64,000 nucleotides of DNA from Mycobacterium sp. OTB74 (GCF_029892685.1 NZ_JARXVD010000002.1:1-64000), one strand, 5' to 3'; shown: positions 52,947 through 63,784, counted from the stretch's first letter. The notes: generated by a model from the sequence alone, not told the origin. Numbers and translations: made by a program.

Positions 52947-54614
52947 TATGAACGACGCGAGAAGGCGTTGCCGCAGTGTGGGTTTCGGTGCGGTCGACGC
53001 CACGGCCACCATGTCGGCCACGTCGATGAACTTGTCCCGTGGCCGGTCGGCTCCACCGCGCGCGATCTCCGCCGCGTCGATGGCCTGCCAGCCCACCATG
53101 TCCACCGCTTCCGGACGTCGGGTTTGGATCAACTGCTGCAGCGACTTCGCACTCGGCTCACGGAGCCGCCCGGCGTTGTAGTCGTCCACCAGCCGGTCGA
53201 CGGTGTGAGCCGCGCACGACTTGTTGGTGCCGATGAAGCCGGTCGGTCCGCGCTTGATCCAGCCGGCCACGTAACTGCCCTGGACGGGCCTGCCGGTGGC
53301 CGGGTCGACGACACGGCCCACGTCGTTGGGCACAACGCCAGCGGCGTCATCGAACGGCAGGTCGGCAATTGCCTTGCCGTGGTAGCCGATCGAGGTCAGC
53401 ACCAGACCGGCGTCGAGCTGACGTACCTCGTCGCTGCCGGCCACGGTGAACTCGATACCGGTGACCTTCTCCTCGCCGAGCACCCGCGCTGGGGTCAGCT
53501 GGTAGGCGAGCCGGATTCGCGGGCGGGTTGCCGGGGCCGAGCTGTCACCGAGCTTGGTCAGGATCTCGAGCTTGCCGCGGGTCAGCGCGTCCGACACGGT
53601 TACCAGGTCGCGCTGGACCAATTCGTGGTCGGCAGCGTCCAGCACCACGTCGCACGTCGAGGTCAGGCCGATCAGCTCGGGCAGGGTGAAGGCCGAGTGG
53701 ATGGGACCGCGCCGCGCGACGATCACCACTTCACGCACCTTCGAACTGCGCAATGCGTCCAGTGCGTGATCGGAGATGTCGGTGCGGGCCAGCGCATCTG
53801 GATCAGTGACCAGGATGCGCGCGACGTCCAACGCCACGTTGCCGTTGCCGATGATCACCGCTCGCTGGTGGCTCAGATCGACTGGCAGATAGGAGAATTC
53901 GGGATGCCCGTTGTACCAGGCGACCACCTCGGTGGCCGTGCCGGTGCCGGGCAGGTCCATGCCGTCGATGGTCAGCCGCTTGTCGTTCGGCGCACCCACC
54001 GCGTAGAGCACCGCGTGGTGGTGCTGCAGCAACTCGGCGTGCGTGATGTCCCGTCCCACCTCGACGTTGAGGTAGAAGCTGAAGCCGCGACGCTCGGTGA
54101 TCTGATCGAACAGCCGGGTCACGCCCTTGGTGCTCTGGTGGTCCGGCGCAACGCCGGCACGCACCAGGCCGTACGGCGTCGGCAGCTTCTCGAACACGTT
54201 GACCCGAACCCCGCGCTGCGTCAGCAGCTCGTCGGCGGCGTACATTGCCGCCGGACCGGATCCGACGATGGCCACCCGTAGTGGCCCGTTCGGCCGGCGG
54301 TCAATCGCCGGCGCATCCGGCACCGGAGCCAGCTTGGACGTCGGCGGCAGCTTGCCCTCGACCTTCGGGTAGAAGGCCGCATTGAGCTCGATGAAGGGCA
54401 GCTGCGCCTCGGTCAGCTTGGTGTCCGGCTTGATGGCCCCGACCGGGCAGGCCGTGATGCAGGCACCACAGTCCACGCAGGCAGCGGGATCGATGAAGAG
54501 CATTTCGGCGGTAGCGAACCCCGGCTCGTCCGGGGACGGGTGAATACAGTTCACCGGGCATGCGAAAACGCAGGACCCATCGCTACAGCACGACTGTGTA
54601 ATGACGTGCGGCAT
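52944..54614 (-). CDS. fprB: Ferredoxin / ferredoxin-NADP reductase FprB
   Basis: 556 aa. Residues 1-65 form a ferredoxin with two cluster sites (CCSDGSCVFACPVNCI and CVDCGACITACPVGAI). From about 105 an adrenodoxin-reductase-type flavoprotein follows: VAIVGSGPAAMYAADELL for FAD, VNVFEKLPTPYGLVRAGVAP, VIIGNGNVALDVARIL for NADPH, and GWIKRGPTGFIGTNKSCA near the end. It passes electrons from NADPH through its own iron-sulphur centres to oxygenases or P450s. The upstream gene on the same strand (15 nt) is a di-iron oxygenase, a plausible electron acceptor. It matches M. tuberculosis FprB (Rv0886). Confidence 0.95.
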   Translation of the reverse strand: MPHVITQSCCSDGSCVFACPVNCIHPSPDEPGFATAEMLFIDPAACVDCGACITACPVGAIKPDTKLTEAQLPFIELNAAFYPKVEGKLPPTSKLAPVPDAPAIDRRPNGPLRVAIVGSGPAAMYAADELLTQRGVRVNVFEKLPTPYGLVRAGVAPDHQSTKGVTRLFDQITERRGFSFYLNVEVGRDITHAELLQHHHAVLYAVGAPNDKRLTIDGMDLPGTGTATEVVAWYNGHPEFSYLPVDLSHQRAVIIGNGNVALDVARILVTDPDALARTDISDHALDALRSSKVREVVIVARRGPIHSAFTLPELIGLTSTCDVVLDAADHELVQRDLVTVSDALTRGKLEILTKLGDSSAPATRPRIRLAYQLTPARVLGEEKVTGIEFTVAGSDEVRQLDAGLVLTSIGYHGKAIADLPFDDAAGVVPNDVGRVVDPATGRPVQGSYVAGWIKRGPTGFIGTNKSCAAHTVDRLVDDYNAGRLREPSAKSLQQLIQTRRPEAVDMVGWQAIDAAEIARGGADRPRDKFIDVADMVAVASTAPKPTLRQRLLASFI

Positions 54615-54629
54615 AAGTGAATTCCAGGA

Positions 54630-55646
54630 TCAGGCGGCGACCACGACGTGCTGACGCTGCGGCTCGCTGCGGTACCGGCTGGGCGGGCCATCGATCTTGC
54701 AGATTTTCCACATGATCTTGGCGATCGGGTTCATCAGACCGGTGTCGTAAGACAACATCCGGACATCGGAGAACATGTTGCGCAGGAACATCCGGGACTC
54801 GGGAGCGTCGAAGAACAGCTCGTCGCGCACCGACTGCGGGATGTCGAACGTCTTCCAGAACGCCCGCGGCGGCACCACGATGGCTGAGCACAGGACCCGC
54901 ATGGTGACCGGCACGAACAGTGACAGCCAGAACTTCTTCCAGCGAGTCAGTTCCGGAACGCGCTTGTGCAGGTACTCGTGTGCGAAGGAGATGTGCCGGG
55001 CCTCTTCGGCCACGTGGATCGCCATCACGCGCTCCATGATCGGGTGCAGTTGCCGGCCCTCGCGCAGGATGTTCTTCTGGGTGTGGTCGATGGGCTCCTC
55101 GCCGGCCAGCACGCCGAAGAAGAACGGGATCGGAGCCGGGCCCGCGGCCAGCGGAATCAGCGGCTGCAGCCACTTGAGCAGTCGCGGCATGCCCGGGACG
55201 TCAACGCCCATGCGGTTGACCATCTCCTGGAACATCAGGGTGTGGTTGCACTCCTCGACGGACTCGTGCAGGCAGTAGCGGTACTCCGGTGAACCGTTGG
55301 GCACCCAGAATGAGTACTCCATCAGGCCACGGATCAGGATGTTCTCGAAATGCAGACCGACCTTGGCGACGTTGGCCTGACGCCAGATGCCGATCTCGAT
55401 CTGCTTGTCCTTGGGCTGAGCCTGGTACCACGTGTGCCCACCGAGCGGGTCGGTGTCCGGCAGAATCCAACGCTCGTCGTTGGGCACGACCGCGAACTCC
55501 GGGGAATCCCACTCGATGTCGACATACGGGTTGAAGTTGCGCCGCACAGACCCCTCGGACAGCGTGGCAAGCTTCTCTACGTAGACCTTGTCGTCAAGCA
55601 CGTCCATGTTCCGGCGCCAGCGACGAATCATGCGGGTACGAGCCAT
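54630..55646 (-). CDS. AurF-like di-iron oxygenase (Rv0885-like)
   Basis: 338 aa. A helical-bundle di-iron oxygenase of the AurF (p-aminobenzoate N-oxygenase) family. Metal-binding motifs are visible: ESVEECNHTLMFQEM and IHVAEEARHISFAHEYLHKR (E-x-x-H pairs), with a further Glu/His in GLMEYSFW and HPIMERVMAIH. It closely follows M. tuberculosis Rv0885. The substrate is unknown. The gene directly precedes fprB in an operon, which suggests that FprB supplies its electrons; this is inference from position. Confidence 0.85.
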   Translation of the reverse strand: MARTRMIRRWRRNMDVLDDKVYVEKLATLSEGSVRRNFNPYVDIEWDSPEFAVVPNDERWILPDTDPLGGHTWYQAQPKDKQIEIGIWRQANVAKVGLHFENILIRGLMEYSFWVPNGSPEYRYCLHESVEECNHTLMFQEMVNRMGVDVPGMPRLLKWLQPLIPLAAGPAPIPFFFGVLAGEEPIDHTQKNILREGRQLHPIMERVMAIHVAEEARHISFAHEYLHKRVPELTRWKKFWLSLFVPVTMRVLCSAIVVPPRAFWKTFDIPQSVRDELFFDAPESRMFLRNMFSDVRMLSYDTGLMNPIAKIMWKICKIDGPPSRYRSEPQRQHVVVAA

Positions 55647-55740
55647 TTCAAGCCTCCCAGGGCTATGGTGCGAGCTTTACATCGAGCCGTTCTGTGTCGA
55701 AACGGTACCGCAGGTATCACCTTCAAACCAGGGCTGCTAG

Positions 55741-56961
<1,221 letters not shown>

Positions 56962-56982
56962 AGACTCGAACACAGCTCTGAG

Positions 56983-57028
56983 CACCGGGGTTTCGGCGCG
57001 TCCCGAAGACGGCGCCCGAACCCCGGTG
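56983..57028 (+). terminator. Hairpin terminator of serC
   Basis: CACCGGGGTT at 56983-56992 pairs perfectly with AACCCCGGTG at 57019-57028, and pairing continues inward with a bulge (CGGCGC/GGCGCC). It starts 22 nt after the serC stop. Confidence 0.55.
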
Positions 57029-57095
57029 TGTCAGCACGATTACGACCCGACAACGCAGTAGGGTGATCCGTTAAGCCGCGCCTAGGAGGTCACCA

Positions 57096-58010
57096 ATGAG
57101 GGAACTCAAGGTCGTCGGACTCGACGACGACGGAACCCGCATCATCTGCGAAACCGTCGACACCGCAGAGAAATTCGTGGTACGCGTCGATGAACGCCTC
57201 AAGGCAGCCGTCCGCGGTGACCGGGCCATCAGCAACCAGACCCGGATCGACGTGGAGCTCCCGGGCTCGCTGCGCCCCCGTGACATTCAGGCCCGGGTCC
57301 GGGCAGGCGCCTCGGTGGAACAACTTGCCGCAGCCTCCGGAGCCAGCCCGGAGCGCATCATGCGCTTCGCTCACCCGGTGCTCCTGGAGCGCTCCCGTGC
57401 TGCCGAGCTGGCCACCGCCTCGCATCCGATGCTGGACGACGGTCCGTCGGTGCTCACGCTGCTTGAGACAGTGACCGGGGCTTTGATCTCCCGCGGGCTC
57501 GACCCCGACACCACCAAGTGGGACGCCTGGCGCAATGAGGACAGCCGCTGGACGGTGCAGTTGGCGTGGAAGGCCGGCCGGTCGGACAACGTGGCGCACT
57601 TCCGGTTCAGCCCCGGTGCGCACGGCGGCATCTGCACCGCTTTCGACGAGTCCGCAGTCGAATTGATCGACCCCAACTACACCCGGCCGGCATTGCGGTC
57701 GGTGGCGCCCATCGCCCAGCTGCATTTCGAAGTAGCCGAGGTCCTGGTGCCTGCCCCCATGCAAGTGCCCGCTCCCCTGCCGGCCCCGGCCCCCGAGCCG
57801 GCACCAGTTGTCGCGATGCCGCCGACCATCACTCCTCGGACCCCGATGCCCGAACCGGTTGAGCCGGTCGCCTCTGAGCCCGTTGAAGACGAGGCACCCG
57901 AAGTAGCAGCACCCGAACCCGTCGCGGCGCCGCGCTCTCGCAAGCGCAAGCCCGAAATCCCCGCTTGGGAAGACGTCCTGCTCGGGGTGCGCGCCAACGG
58001 CCAGCGCTGA
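57096..58010 (+). CDS. sepH: Septation protein SepH
   Basis: 304 aa with the DUF3071 N-terminal domain (MRELKVVGLDDDGTRIICET, a helix-turn-helix-like RDIQARVRAGASVEQLAAAS, WTVQLAWKAG) and a disordered Pro/Glu/Val-rich tail from about residue 215 ending in basic SRKRKPEIPAWEDVLLG. SepH was found in Streptomyces and M. smegmatis to bind FtsZ and promote ring assembly. AGGAGG lies 6 nt before the ATG. It matches Rv0883c in place and sequence. The C-terminal PAWEDVLLG motif is conserved in the family. Confidence 0.93.
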   Translation: MRELKVVGLDDDGTRIICETVDTAEKFVVRVDERLKAAVRGDRAISNQTRIDVELPGSLRPRDIQARVRAGASVEQLAAASGASPERIMRFAHPVLLERSRAAELATASHPMLDDGPSVLTLLETVTGALISRGLDPDTTKWDAWRNEDSRWTVQLAWKAGRSDNVAHFRFSPGAHGGICTAFDESAVELIDPNYTRPALRSVAPIAQLHFEVAEVLVPAPMQVPAPLPAPAPEPAPVVAMPPTITPRTPMPEPVEPVASEPVEDEAPEVAAPEPVAAPRSRKRKPEIPAWEDVLLGVRANGQR

Positions 58011-58028
58011 CCAACTGCGCCGCTGCGG

Positions 58029-58292
58029 CTAGCTGACAGCTAGCGTCGCCAGCCAACCGATTGCCACGCCAACGCCGCAGCCCAATGCGTACCAGCGCCA
58101 TACCGGACGTGCACGCCAGCCCCACACCGTGGGCGCCAGACCACCGACCGCAATCAGGTTGAGAGTGATTGCCAGCAGCGGGTGCACACGGATCAAGCCC
58201 AAGCTGAGCACGACGATCGCCACGGCCGTGAATGCCGCCACAAATGCCGCGACCGTGAGGCCTGTCCCCCACGGGGTCTCGGTGCCCGTCAT
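58029..58292 (-). CDS. DUF2537 membrane protein (Rv0882-like)
   Basis: 87 aa with three hydrophobic segments: LTVAAFVAAFTAVAIVVLSL, LLAITLNLIAVGGLAPTVWG and YALGCGVGVAIGWLATLAV. This is the DUF2537 family, whose role is unknown. TAGATT lies 6 nt before the ATG on the minus strand (58299-58304), so it can be transcribed separately, although it begins only 9 nt after the rRNA methyltransferase gene. Convergent with sepH, 18 nt away. Confidence 0.85.
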   Translation of the reverse strand: MTGTETPWGTGLTVAAFVAAFTAVAIVVLSLGLIRVHPLLAITLNLIAVGGLAPTVWGWRARPVWRWYALGCGVGVAIGWLATLAVS

Positions 58293-58301
58293 CCGGCCAA
58301 T

Positions 58302-59153
58302 CTAACCCGTCGTGCTGGACCGCTCGTAGAACGCGAGCGCCGCCGCGGTGGCCACGTTCAGCGAGTCGGTGCCTCGCGACATCGGAATGCGGGCCCGCAC
58401 GTCGCACGCCCGCATGGTGCGTTCGGTCAGCCCCGGCCCCTCGGCCCCGACCAGCACCGCCACCTTCTCCCCGGACAACGGGCCCAACGCCCGCGCCAGC
58501 GGCACCGAACCGGCGCCGGGCGTCATCGCAACTAGACGAAAACCCTTGTCCTTCAACAACTTCAAGTCATCCGGCCAGGACGCCGCGCGGGCGTACGGCA
58601 CCAGCAGGGCATGCCCCATCGACACCCGCACCGCGCGCCGGTACAGCGGGTCAGCGCAGCCCGCGCCGAACACCACCGCGTCGACGTTGAGCCCAGCTGC
58701 GTTACGGAAGATCGAGCCCAGGTTCTCGTGATCATTGACGCCCTCGAGAACCGCGACCGTCCGGGCCCCGGCGAGGACGTCCGGAATCGACAGCTCTGCA
58801 GGCCGCCGGGCTGCTGCCAGCACACCTCGGTTGAGGTGAAAACCCACCACCTCGGCCATCACCTCAGCGCTGGCCCGGTAGTACGGTGCCGGACAGCCGA
58901 CCAGGTCTGCGGCCAACTCGGTCAATCGGCGATCGGTCCCCAGAAATGCCCGCGGGGTGAACCGCGACGCCAGCATCCGCTGTGCCACCAGCACACCCTC
59001 GGCGATCACCAGACCCTTGCCGCTGGGCAGGTCCGGACGACGATCGACGCTGTTCAGGTCTCGGAAGTCATCCAGTCGCGGATCCGCGGGGTCGTACACA
59101 TCGTGAACGTTGAGGTCGGGGGCCACGCCGTCCTTGGTGTCCGTACGCGTCAC
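58302..59153 (-). CDS. SpoU/TrmH-family RNA 2'-O-methyltransferase (Rv0881-like)
   Basis: 283 aa. The three SpoU motifs that make the knotted AdoMet site are present: [20 protein letters not shown] (motif 1), [14 protein letters not shown] (motif 2) and [20 protein letters not shown] (motif 3). An N-terminal substrate-binding domain ([19 protein letters not shown]) precedes them. It methylates rRNA or tRNA ribose; the exact site is unknown. It overlaps the MarR gene start-stop by 4 nt (ATGA) and follows it in an operon. Confidence 0.92.
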   Translation of the reverse strand: MTRTDTKDGVAPDLNVHDVYDPADPRLDDFRDLNSVDRRPDLPSGKGLVIAEGVLVAQRMLASRFTPRAFLGTDRRLTELAADLVGCPAPYYRASAEVMAEVVGFHLNRGVLAAARRPAELSIPDVLAGARTVAVLEGVNDHENLGSIFRNAAGLNVDAVVFGAGCADPLYRRAVRVSMGHALLVPYARAASWPDDLKLLKDKGFRLVAMTPGAGSVPLARALGPLSGEKVAVLVGAEGPGLTERTMRACDVRARIPMSRGTDSLNVATAAALAFYERSSTTG

Positions 59154-59581
59154 GGGCTCTCGTCGATGATGGCGAACATCAGGTCTGCGGCCTTCAACAA
59201 CGTCTCGCGATCGGTCGGGGTCAGCTCATCAAGCCGCTGCTGCAACCATTCCCGACTGGCCCGCCGTTCCGCCTCGAACAACTCTGCGCCGGCCGGGGAC
59301 ACCTGTACCAGCACCTGACGACCGTCAGCAGGGTGCGCACTACGCGCCACAAAACCCAGGTCGACCAACGACGCGATGACCCGCGTCATCGACGGCGGCC
59401 GAACCCGCTCCCGGACGGCGAGCGCACCTGGCGTCATCGCCCCTTCTTTGGCCAGCGTGGCCAACGCAGACAACTGCGTCAGCGACACCGGGGAATCCGG
59501 ACGACGGAAGCGAAGCTGCCGCGCCAGCCGCATAACGGCCAGCGACAGGTCGTTGGCCAAGCGTTCATCCACGTCCGTCAC
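59150..59581 (-). CDS. MarR-family regulator (Rv0880-like)
   Basis: 143 aa, the same length as Rv0880 in M. tuberculosis. It has the winged helix: [40 protein letters not shown] and [20 protein letters not shown]. Helices at both ends form the dimer. It heads an operon with the SpoU methyltransferase and is divergent from the DUF2530 gene at 59623; the 41-nt gap would hold its operator, but I see no strong palindrome there. Confidence 0.9.
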   Translation of the reverse strand: MTDVDERLANDLSLAVMRLARQLRFRRPDSPVSLTQLSALATLAKEGAMTPGALAVRERVRPPSMTRVIASLVDLGFVARSAHPADGRQVLVQVSPAGAELFEAERRASREWLQQRLDELTPTDRETLLKAADLMFAIIDESP

Positions 59582-59622
59582 GACCAGATAGCGTACCGAT
59601 CAATCGACTAGGTTTGACGACG

Positions 59623-59889
59623 ATGGCTGCCACAACACCGGATCCTCCCGAACCGCCGGCGCTACCGGACCGCCTGATGGCGCCCTGGCCCATGATCCTG
59701 ACGATCGCGGCGGGCTGGCTGGTGGCCCTCACTCTCGCCTTCACCGTGCCTGCACTGCACAGCTGGAGACCGACGACCATCGCCGGACTCGGCGTCGGCG
59801 TGCTGGGCACATCTATATTTCTTTGGCAGCGCAGCGCGGCGCGCCGGGGCTCCCGGGGTGCACAGCGCGGACTAGTGCCCGACGATTAG
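59623..59889 (+). CDS. DUF2530 membrane protein (Rv0879c-like)
   Basis: 88 aa with two membrane helices (MILTIAAGWLVALTLAFTVP and TTIAGLGVGVLGTSIFLW) and a basic C-terminus (RSAARRGSRGAQRG). This fits DUF2530 and the place of Rv0879c. TAGGTT at 59609-59614 lies 8 nt before the ATG at 59623; the TTG at 59614 overlaps that hexamer and is rejected as start. Function unknown. The next gene follows after 9 nt. Confidence 0.85.
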   Translation: MAATTPDPPEPPALPDRLMAPWPMILTIAAGWLVALTLAFTVPALHSWRPTTIAGLGVGVLGTSIFLWQRSAARRGSRGAQRGLVPDD

Positions 59890-59898
59890 GAGACATCA

Positions 59899-60360
59899 AT
59901 GGCTGGCGAAGCACCCCTGCTCCAAGCGGACATCATCATCAACGCACCAGCGGAAAAGATCTGGGCGCTGCTGACCGACCTCGGGAACATGCCCAAGTGG
60001 AGCCCGCAGTGCCGGGTGATGAAGGCGTTCAGTCCGGTCGAGGTCGGCACCAAGACCTACAACCTGAACCGTCGCGGCCTGCTCTTCTGGCCCACCACCA
60101 GCACCATCACCGTGCTCGACCCGAACCGCGCCTTCGCATTCCGGGTCAACGACAACTTCACCGAGTGGAGCTACGAGCTGGAGCCCGCGGGCGAGGGCAG
60201 CACCAAGGTGACCGAGAGCCGCAAGGCCCCCAACGGCGTCAAGCCGATCTCCGGCAAGTTGGTGGACCGGTTCATGGGTGGTGTGCCCAACTTCGAGAAG
60301 GAACTGGTCGACGGCATGCAGACCTCGCTGGGCCGCATCAAGACTGCCGCCGAAAGCTGA
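59899..60360 (+). CDS. SRPBCC (polyketide cyclase-like) protein
   Basis: 153 aa of the START/SRPBCC fold: LQADIIINAPAEKIWALLTD at the N-terminus, WSPQCRVMKAFSPVEVGTKT, and a long C-terminal helix (NFEKELVDGMQTSLGRIKTA). The fold has a deep pocket for lipids or other hydrophobic ligands. AGGAG lies 7 nt before the ATG, and the gene is 9 nt after the DUF2530 gene, so it is probably translated from the same mRNA. No specific ligand can be named. Confidence 0.88.
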   Translation: MAGEAPLLQADIIINAPAEKIWALLTDLGNMPKWSPQCRVMKAFSPVEVGTKTYNLNRRGLLFWPTTSTITVLDPNRAFAFRVNDNFTEWSYELEPAGEGSTKVTESRKAPNGVKPISGKLVDRFMGGVPNFEKELVDGMQTSLGRIKTAAES

Positions 60361-60437
60361 CCCTCAGACCACCGAGATCGACGATCGGGCCGGAATTACT
60401 CGCCCTTTGCAGCCCGTTCGTCTGTTTGGGCGGGAAG

Positions 60438-61409
60438 TCAGCCCGGGTCGAGGACGCCGTCGTCGAACGGCTCGTACATCGGGGAACCGATCGGGTCCGG
60501 CGGCGGAGTATCCGAATGCGCCCCACAGCCGTACTCGCCTGACACCACCCGCCCATCGGCCGACAACTCGTTGGCGCATACGCCGAACAGCGAACCCAGC
60601 GATCCCGACAGCGGCACGTAGAAAGCGCAACCCCGGCAGGTCCGGCGGGTCGCGCGGGCCATCGCCGAGCCTGGCCCGAAATCTCCGTCATGCCAACGCT
60701 GCGCGGCATCAGCGCGGCCCAAGGCACTGAGCACCTGACGACGTCCAAAACCGATCTCGGCGGCGACCTCGTCCACCTCGTCATCGCCCGAGAGCAAGTA
60801 GCCGGGCACCAGCCGCGGATCGTCAGCCGGCGGGGCCAGCAGATCGCCGGGACTGAGGTCACCGGGCTGAACGCGCTCGTGCCACGGCACCCACTGCGGG
60901 GCCAGCAGCGAATCAGGACCCGGAACCAGGACCACTTCACTGACCGTGGTGTGGTCGGCTCCCGGGTAGGTGGCCACCACCACTGCCCACTGCCAGCCCT
61001 GATAGCCCGACATCGAGGCATGGAACCGGTGGGTGGCCGAGGCCGCGTCATCGAACGTGGCGCCCAGGTAGTCGCCGACGACACCCTCGCCGCTGAATTC
61101 GACGATTGCGGCACGCGCCTGCTCGACGGCGGCCATCAGGATCGGCGAAAGATCCGGCTGCTCGGCAGGCACGACGTCAGCCGCCTCGGTCTCGACTTCA
61201 GCGGTCACGACATCGGCAGTCTCGGCAGCCTCAGTCTCGACAACGTCAGTCTCGGGCGTGACCTCGACTGGCGCAGTCTCGTGCTCCGGCTCGAGCTGCG
61301 CGGCGGTGCCGCTATCGAGTTCAGCGGCAGGCACCTCAGCCGGCGCCGTTGTAGGCGTCGGTTCCTCCGGCGCAGACCCTGCCGATTCGGTGTCAGTGGG
61401 CGTGTCCAT
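60438..61409 (-). CDS. DUF3027 protein (Rv0877-like)
   Basis: 323 aa from the ATG at 61409. The first 90 residues are acidic, Ala/Glu/Thr/Val-rich and probably disordered (repeats such as VVETEAAETADVVTAEVETE). The rest is the DUF3027 domain: LMAAVEQARAAIVEFSGEGV, YQGWQWAVVVATYPGADHTT, VPWHERVQPGDLSPGDLL, and a C-terminal Cys-rich element (RTCRGCAF, FGVCANEL, YGCGAHSD) that may bind zinc. Function unknown; near-universal in mycobacteria. The open frame to 61499 would overlap the divergent MFS start, so I prefer 61409. Convergent with the SRPBCC gene. Confidence 0.85.
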   Translation of the reverse strand: MDTPTDTESAGSAPEEPTPTTAPAEVPAAELDSGTAAQLEPEHETAPVEVTPETDVVETEAAETADVVTAEVETEAADVVPAEQPDLSPILMAAVEQARAAIVEFSGEGVVGDYLGATFDDAASATHRFHASMSGYQGWQWAVVVATYPGADHTTVSEVVLVPGPDSLLAPQWVPWHERVQPGDLSPGDLLAPPADDPRLVPGYLLSGDDEVDEVAAEIGFGRRQVLSALGRADAAQRWHDGDFGPGSAMARATRRTCRGCAFYVPLSGSLGSLFGVCANELSADGRVVSGEYGCGAHSDTPPPDPIGSPMYEPFDDGVLDPG

Positions 61410-61497
61410 CACCGTCAATACTGCCTGACCACCCTGGGCCGAGGCCACACCGGCCACCTGCAGACGACTGTCACTGCCATGGGGAACAATCGTCGTC

Positions 61498-63195
61498 ATG
61501 AGCGGGCCGCGGGATTCAGGATGGGAGGAAGAATCCCGCTACTTTCCGCCGCGCCCACCCCGCAACGGTGCCGACGAGCATCCCGGAATGGCCAATTACC
61601 CGAGTGATCCGGCCGCCACGCACCGCCGCTCGCGCCGTCTCTCCAGCGACAATCGCTGGCTCCCGCCACTGCATCACGATCACGACGCGGATCGTCGGAG
61701 CCGTCGTCAGGAGCCAGACGAAGACGCTCCTTCAGGCCGCGCCCCGGACGCCGAGAAGATCACGGTCACCAAAGCCGCAGCGCAGCGCAGTCGCGAGATG
61801 GGCTCCAAGATGTACGGCCTGGTGCAACGGGCTGCCACTGCCGACGGAGCCGACAAATCCGGCCTGACCGCCTTGACCTGGCCGGTGGTGGCCAACAACG
61901 CGCTCGACGCGGCCATGGGCGTGGCACTTGCCAACACGCTGTTCTTCGCAGCCGCCGCAGGTGAATCCAAAAGCAAGGTGGCGCTGTACCTACTGATCAC
62001 CATTGCCCCGTTCGCGGTGATCGCCCCGCTGATCGGGCCGGCGCTGGACCGCGTGCAGCAGGGCCGCCGGGTGGCACTCGCAGTGTCGTTCGCGCTGCGA
62101 ACCGTTCTCGCGCTGGTGCTGATCGCCAACTACGACGGGGCCACCGGCAGCTATCCGCCCTGGGTGCTATACCCCTGCGCGCTCGGGATGATGGTGCTGT
62201 CCAAGTCGTTCAGCGTGCTGCGCAGTGCCATGACGCCACGCGTCCTGCCACCGTCCATCGACCTGGTACGGGTCAACTCCCGGCTCACCATGTTCGGTTT
62301 GTTGGGCGGTACCGGGTTGGGCGGCGGTGTGGCGGCTGCCTTCGAGTACACCTTCGGCCTCATGCATCTGCCGGGCGCGCTCTACGTCGTGGTCGCGGTG
62401 ACCATTGCAGGCGCTGTGCTCACTATGCGCATCCCCAAATGGGTCGAAGTCACCGAAGGGGAAGTGCCCGCAACCCTGTCGTATCACTCCCCTACCGAAC
62501 ACATCCGGCAGCCGTCGGCCAAGGCCCGCTCGCCCCGACAACCGTTGGGACGCAACATCATCACCTCGCTGTGGGGGAACTGCACCATCAAGATCATGGT
62601 GGGCTTCCTGTTCCTGTACCCCGCCTTCGTCGCCAAGTCGCACGACGCGGGGGCCTGGGAACAGCTCAAGATTCTGGGGCTGATCGGCGCCGCTGCCGGC
62701 ATCGGCAACTTCGGCGGGAACATCACCAGTGCCCGCCTCAAGCTCGGACGTCCGGCACAAGTTGTGGTGCGAGCAACGGTCATCGTCACCGCCGCCGCTA
62801 TCGCCGCCGCCGTGACCGGCAATCTCTTGATGGCCGCGGTCACCACGCTGATCACCTCGGCGGCCACCGCCATCTCGAAGGCGTCGCTGGATGCCTCACT
62901 GCAGCAGGATCTGCCGGAAGAATCGCGCGCCTCAGGCTTCGGTCGTTCCGAATCGGTCCTACAGCTGGCGTGGGTGATCGGCGGCGCCATCGGTGTGCTG
63001 ATCTATACCGATCTGTGGATCGGTTTCACCGCCGTCAGCGCGGCGTTGATACTGGGTCTCGCGCAGACGCTGGTGAGCTACAACGGCGACTCGCTGATTC
63101 CCGGTCTCGGCGGCAACCGGCCCGTACTCGCTGAAAAGGAAGGACCACGGCCCAATCCCGCGGCGACGCCCGGGTCCGGCTCAGGATGGATATGA
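61498..63195 (+). CDS. MFS-type membrane protein with long N-terminal tail (Rv0876c-like)
   Basis: 565 aa. The first 110 residues are polar, Arg/Ser/His-rich and cytosolic (HHDHDADRRSRRQEPDEDAP). Then 10-12 membrane helices follow, for example WPVVANNALDAAMGVALANT, LYLLITIAPFAVIAPLIGPA and VVRATVIVTAAAIAAAVTGN. Clear loop motifs are PALDRVQQGRRVALA and QDLPEESRASGFGRSES, the latter conserved in Rv0876c-like proteins. Substrate unknown. The ATG is divergent from the DUF3027 gene; AACAAT lies 7 nt upstream as a weak -10. It overlaps the next gene by 10 nt. Confidence 0.88.
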   Translation: MSGPRDSGWEEESRYFPPRPPRNGADEHPGMANYPSDPAATHRRSRRLSSDNRWLPPLHHDHDADRRSRRQEPDEDAPSGRAPDAEKITVTKAAAQRSREMGSKMYGLVQRAATADGADKSGLTALTWPVVANNALDAAMGVALANTLFFAAAAGESKSKVALYLLITIAPFAVIAPLIGPALDRVQQGRRVALAVSFALRTVLALVLIANYDGATGSYPPWVLYPCALGMMVLSKSFSVLRSAMTPRVLPPSIDLVRVNSRLTMFGLLGGTGLGGGVAAAFEYTFGLMHLPGALYVVVAVTIAGAVLTMRIPKWVEVTEGEVPATLSYHSPTEHIRQPSAKARSPRQPLGRNIITSLWGNCTIKIMVGFLFLYPAFVAKSHDAGAWEQLKILGLIGAAAGIGNFGGNITSARLKLGRPAQVVVRATVIVTAAAIAAAVTGNLLMAAVTTLITSAATAISKASLDASLQQDLPEESRASGFGRSESVLQLAWVIGGAIGVLIYTDLWIGFTAVSAALILGLAQTLVSYNGDSLIPGLGGNRPVLAEKEGPRPNPAATPGSGSGWI

Positions 63196-63686
63196 AACGA
63201 GTTCTTGCACTACTGGCGGCGGCGGCCGTTGTCTCTGCGGCGGCCACCGGCGCGTTGGTGTGGAAGCTGACCCGCGACGGAGCCAACCGCGGCCCGCGCT
63301 ACCCCGAGATCAGTGCATTCACCAACGGCCAGCTGACCCGGGTCGGCCCGTACCGGTACTGCCAGGTGCTCGACTTGGACAACTGCGACGTGCCCGCGAG
63401 CGTCGGCGAGCTGAATGTCAGTGCCCGGCACCCGATCCAGCTCTCGGTGCCGCAGGCGATCGGCCGCGCGCCGTGGGTGCTGTTGTTGGCGTACGAGGAT
63501 GCCGGCACCGCGATCCGGGAGTTCCGGCCTGACACCAAACTGGCGGTGACCATTCCGACAGTCGACCCGCACCACGGCAAGCTGACCGGGTTGGCGGTGC
63601 AGCTGCCGACCCTGGTGCGCGACTCGGAGGGAAACGAGTTCCCGCTGCCCCATGCCGAGTGGTCCGTCCGAACCGTCTGGAACTAG
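63186..63686 (+). CDS. DUF2771 exported protein (Rv0875c-like)
   Basis: 166 aa. An N-terminal membrane segment or signal peptide (MKRVLALLAAAAVVSAAATG) is followed by an extracytoplasmic domain with two Cys (YRYCQVLDLDNCDVP) and beta-rich blocks (PIQLSVPQAIGRAPWVLLLA, FPLPHAEWSVRTVW). This is the DUF2771 family, exported and of unknown function. Translation is coupled to the MFS gene by a 10-nt overlap, and the pair is conserved in mycobacteria. The ATG at 63186 or 63192 could be used. Confidence 0.85.
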   Translation: MDMKRVLALLAAAAVVSAAATGALVWKLTRDGANRGPRYPEISAFTNGQLTRVGPYRYCQVLDLDNCDVPASVGELNVSARHPIQLSVPQAIGRAPWVLLLAYEDAGTAIREFRPDTKLAVTIPTVDPHHGKLTGLAVQLPTLVRDSEGNEFPLPHAEWSVRTVWN

Positions 63687-63784
63687 CCCCTCAGACTGCC
63701 GAGTCCGTGTCTTGACCGGCTGGCACCCTTTCGCCTTCGCGCGTCGGTCGATACATGAGTGAGACCAGATGAACTCGACCCTGG

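Noticed and set aside
52968..54281. 437-aa plus-strand frame
   Set aside because: Antisense to fprB, which has intact ferredoxin and reductase motifs.
58028..58044. GCTAGCT-GAC-AGCTAGC inverted repeat as a terminator of sepH
   Set aside because: Only 7 bp, AT-containing stem with no T-tract and overlapping the end of the convergent gene; too weak to call.
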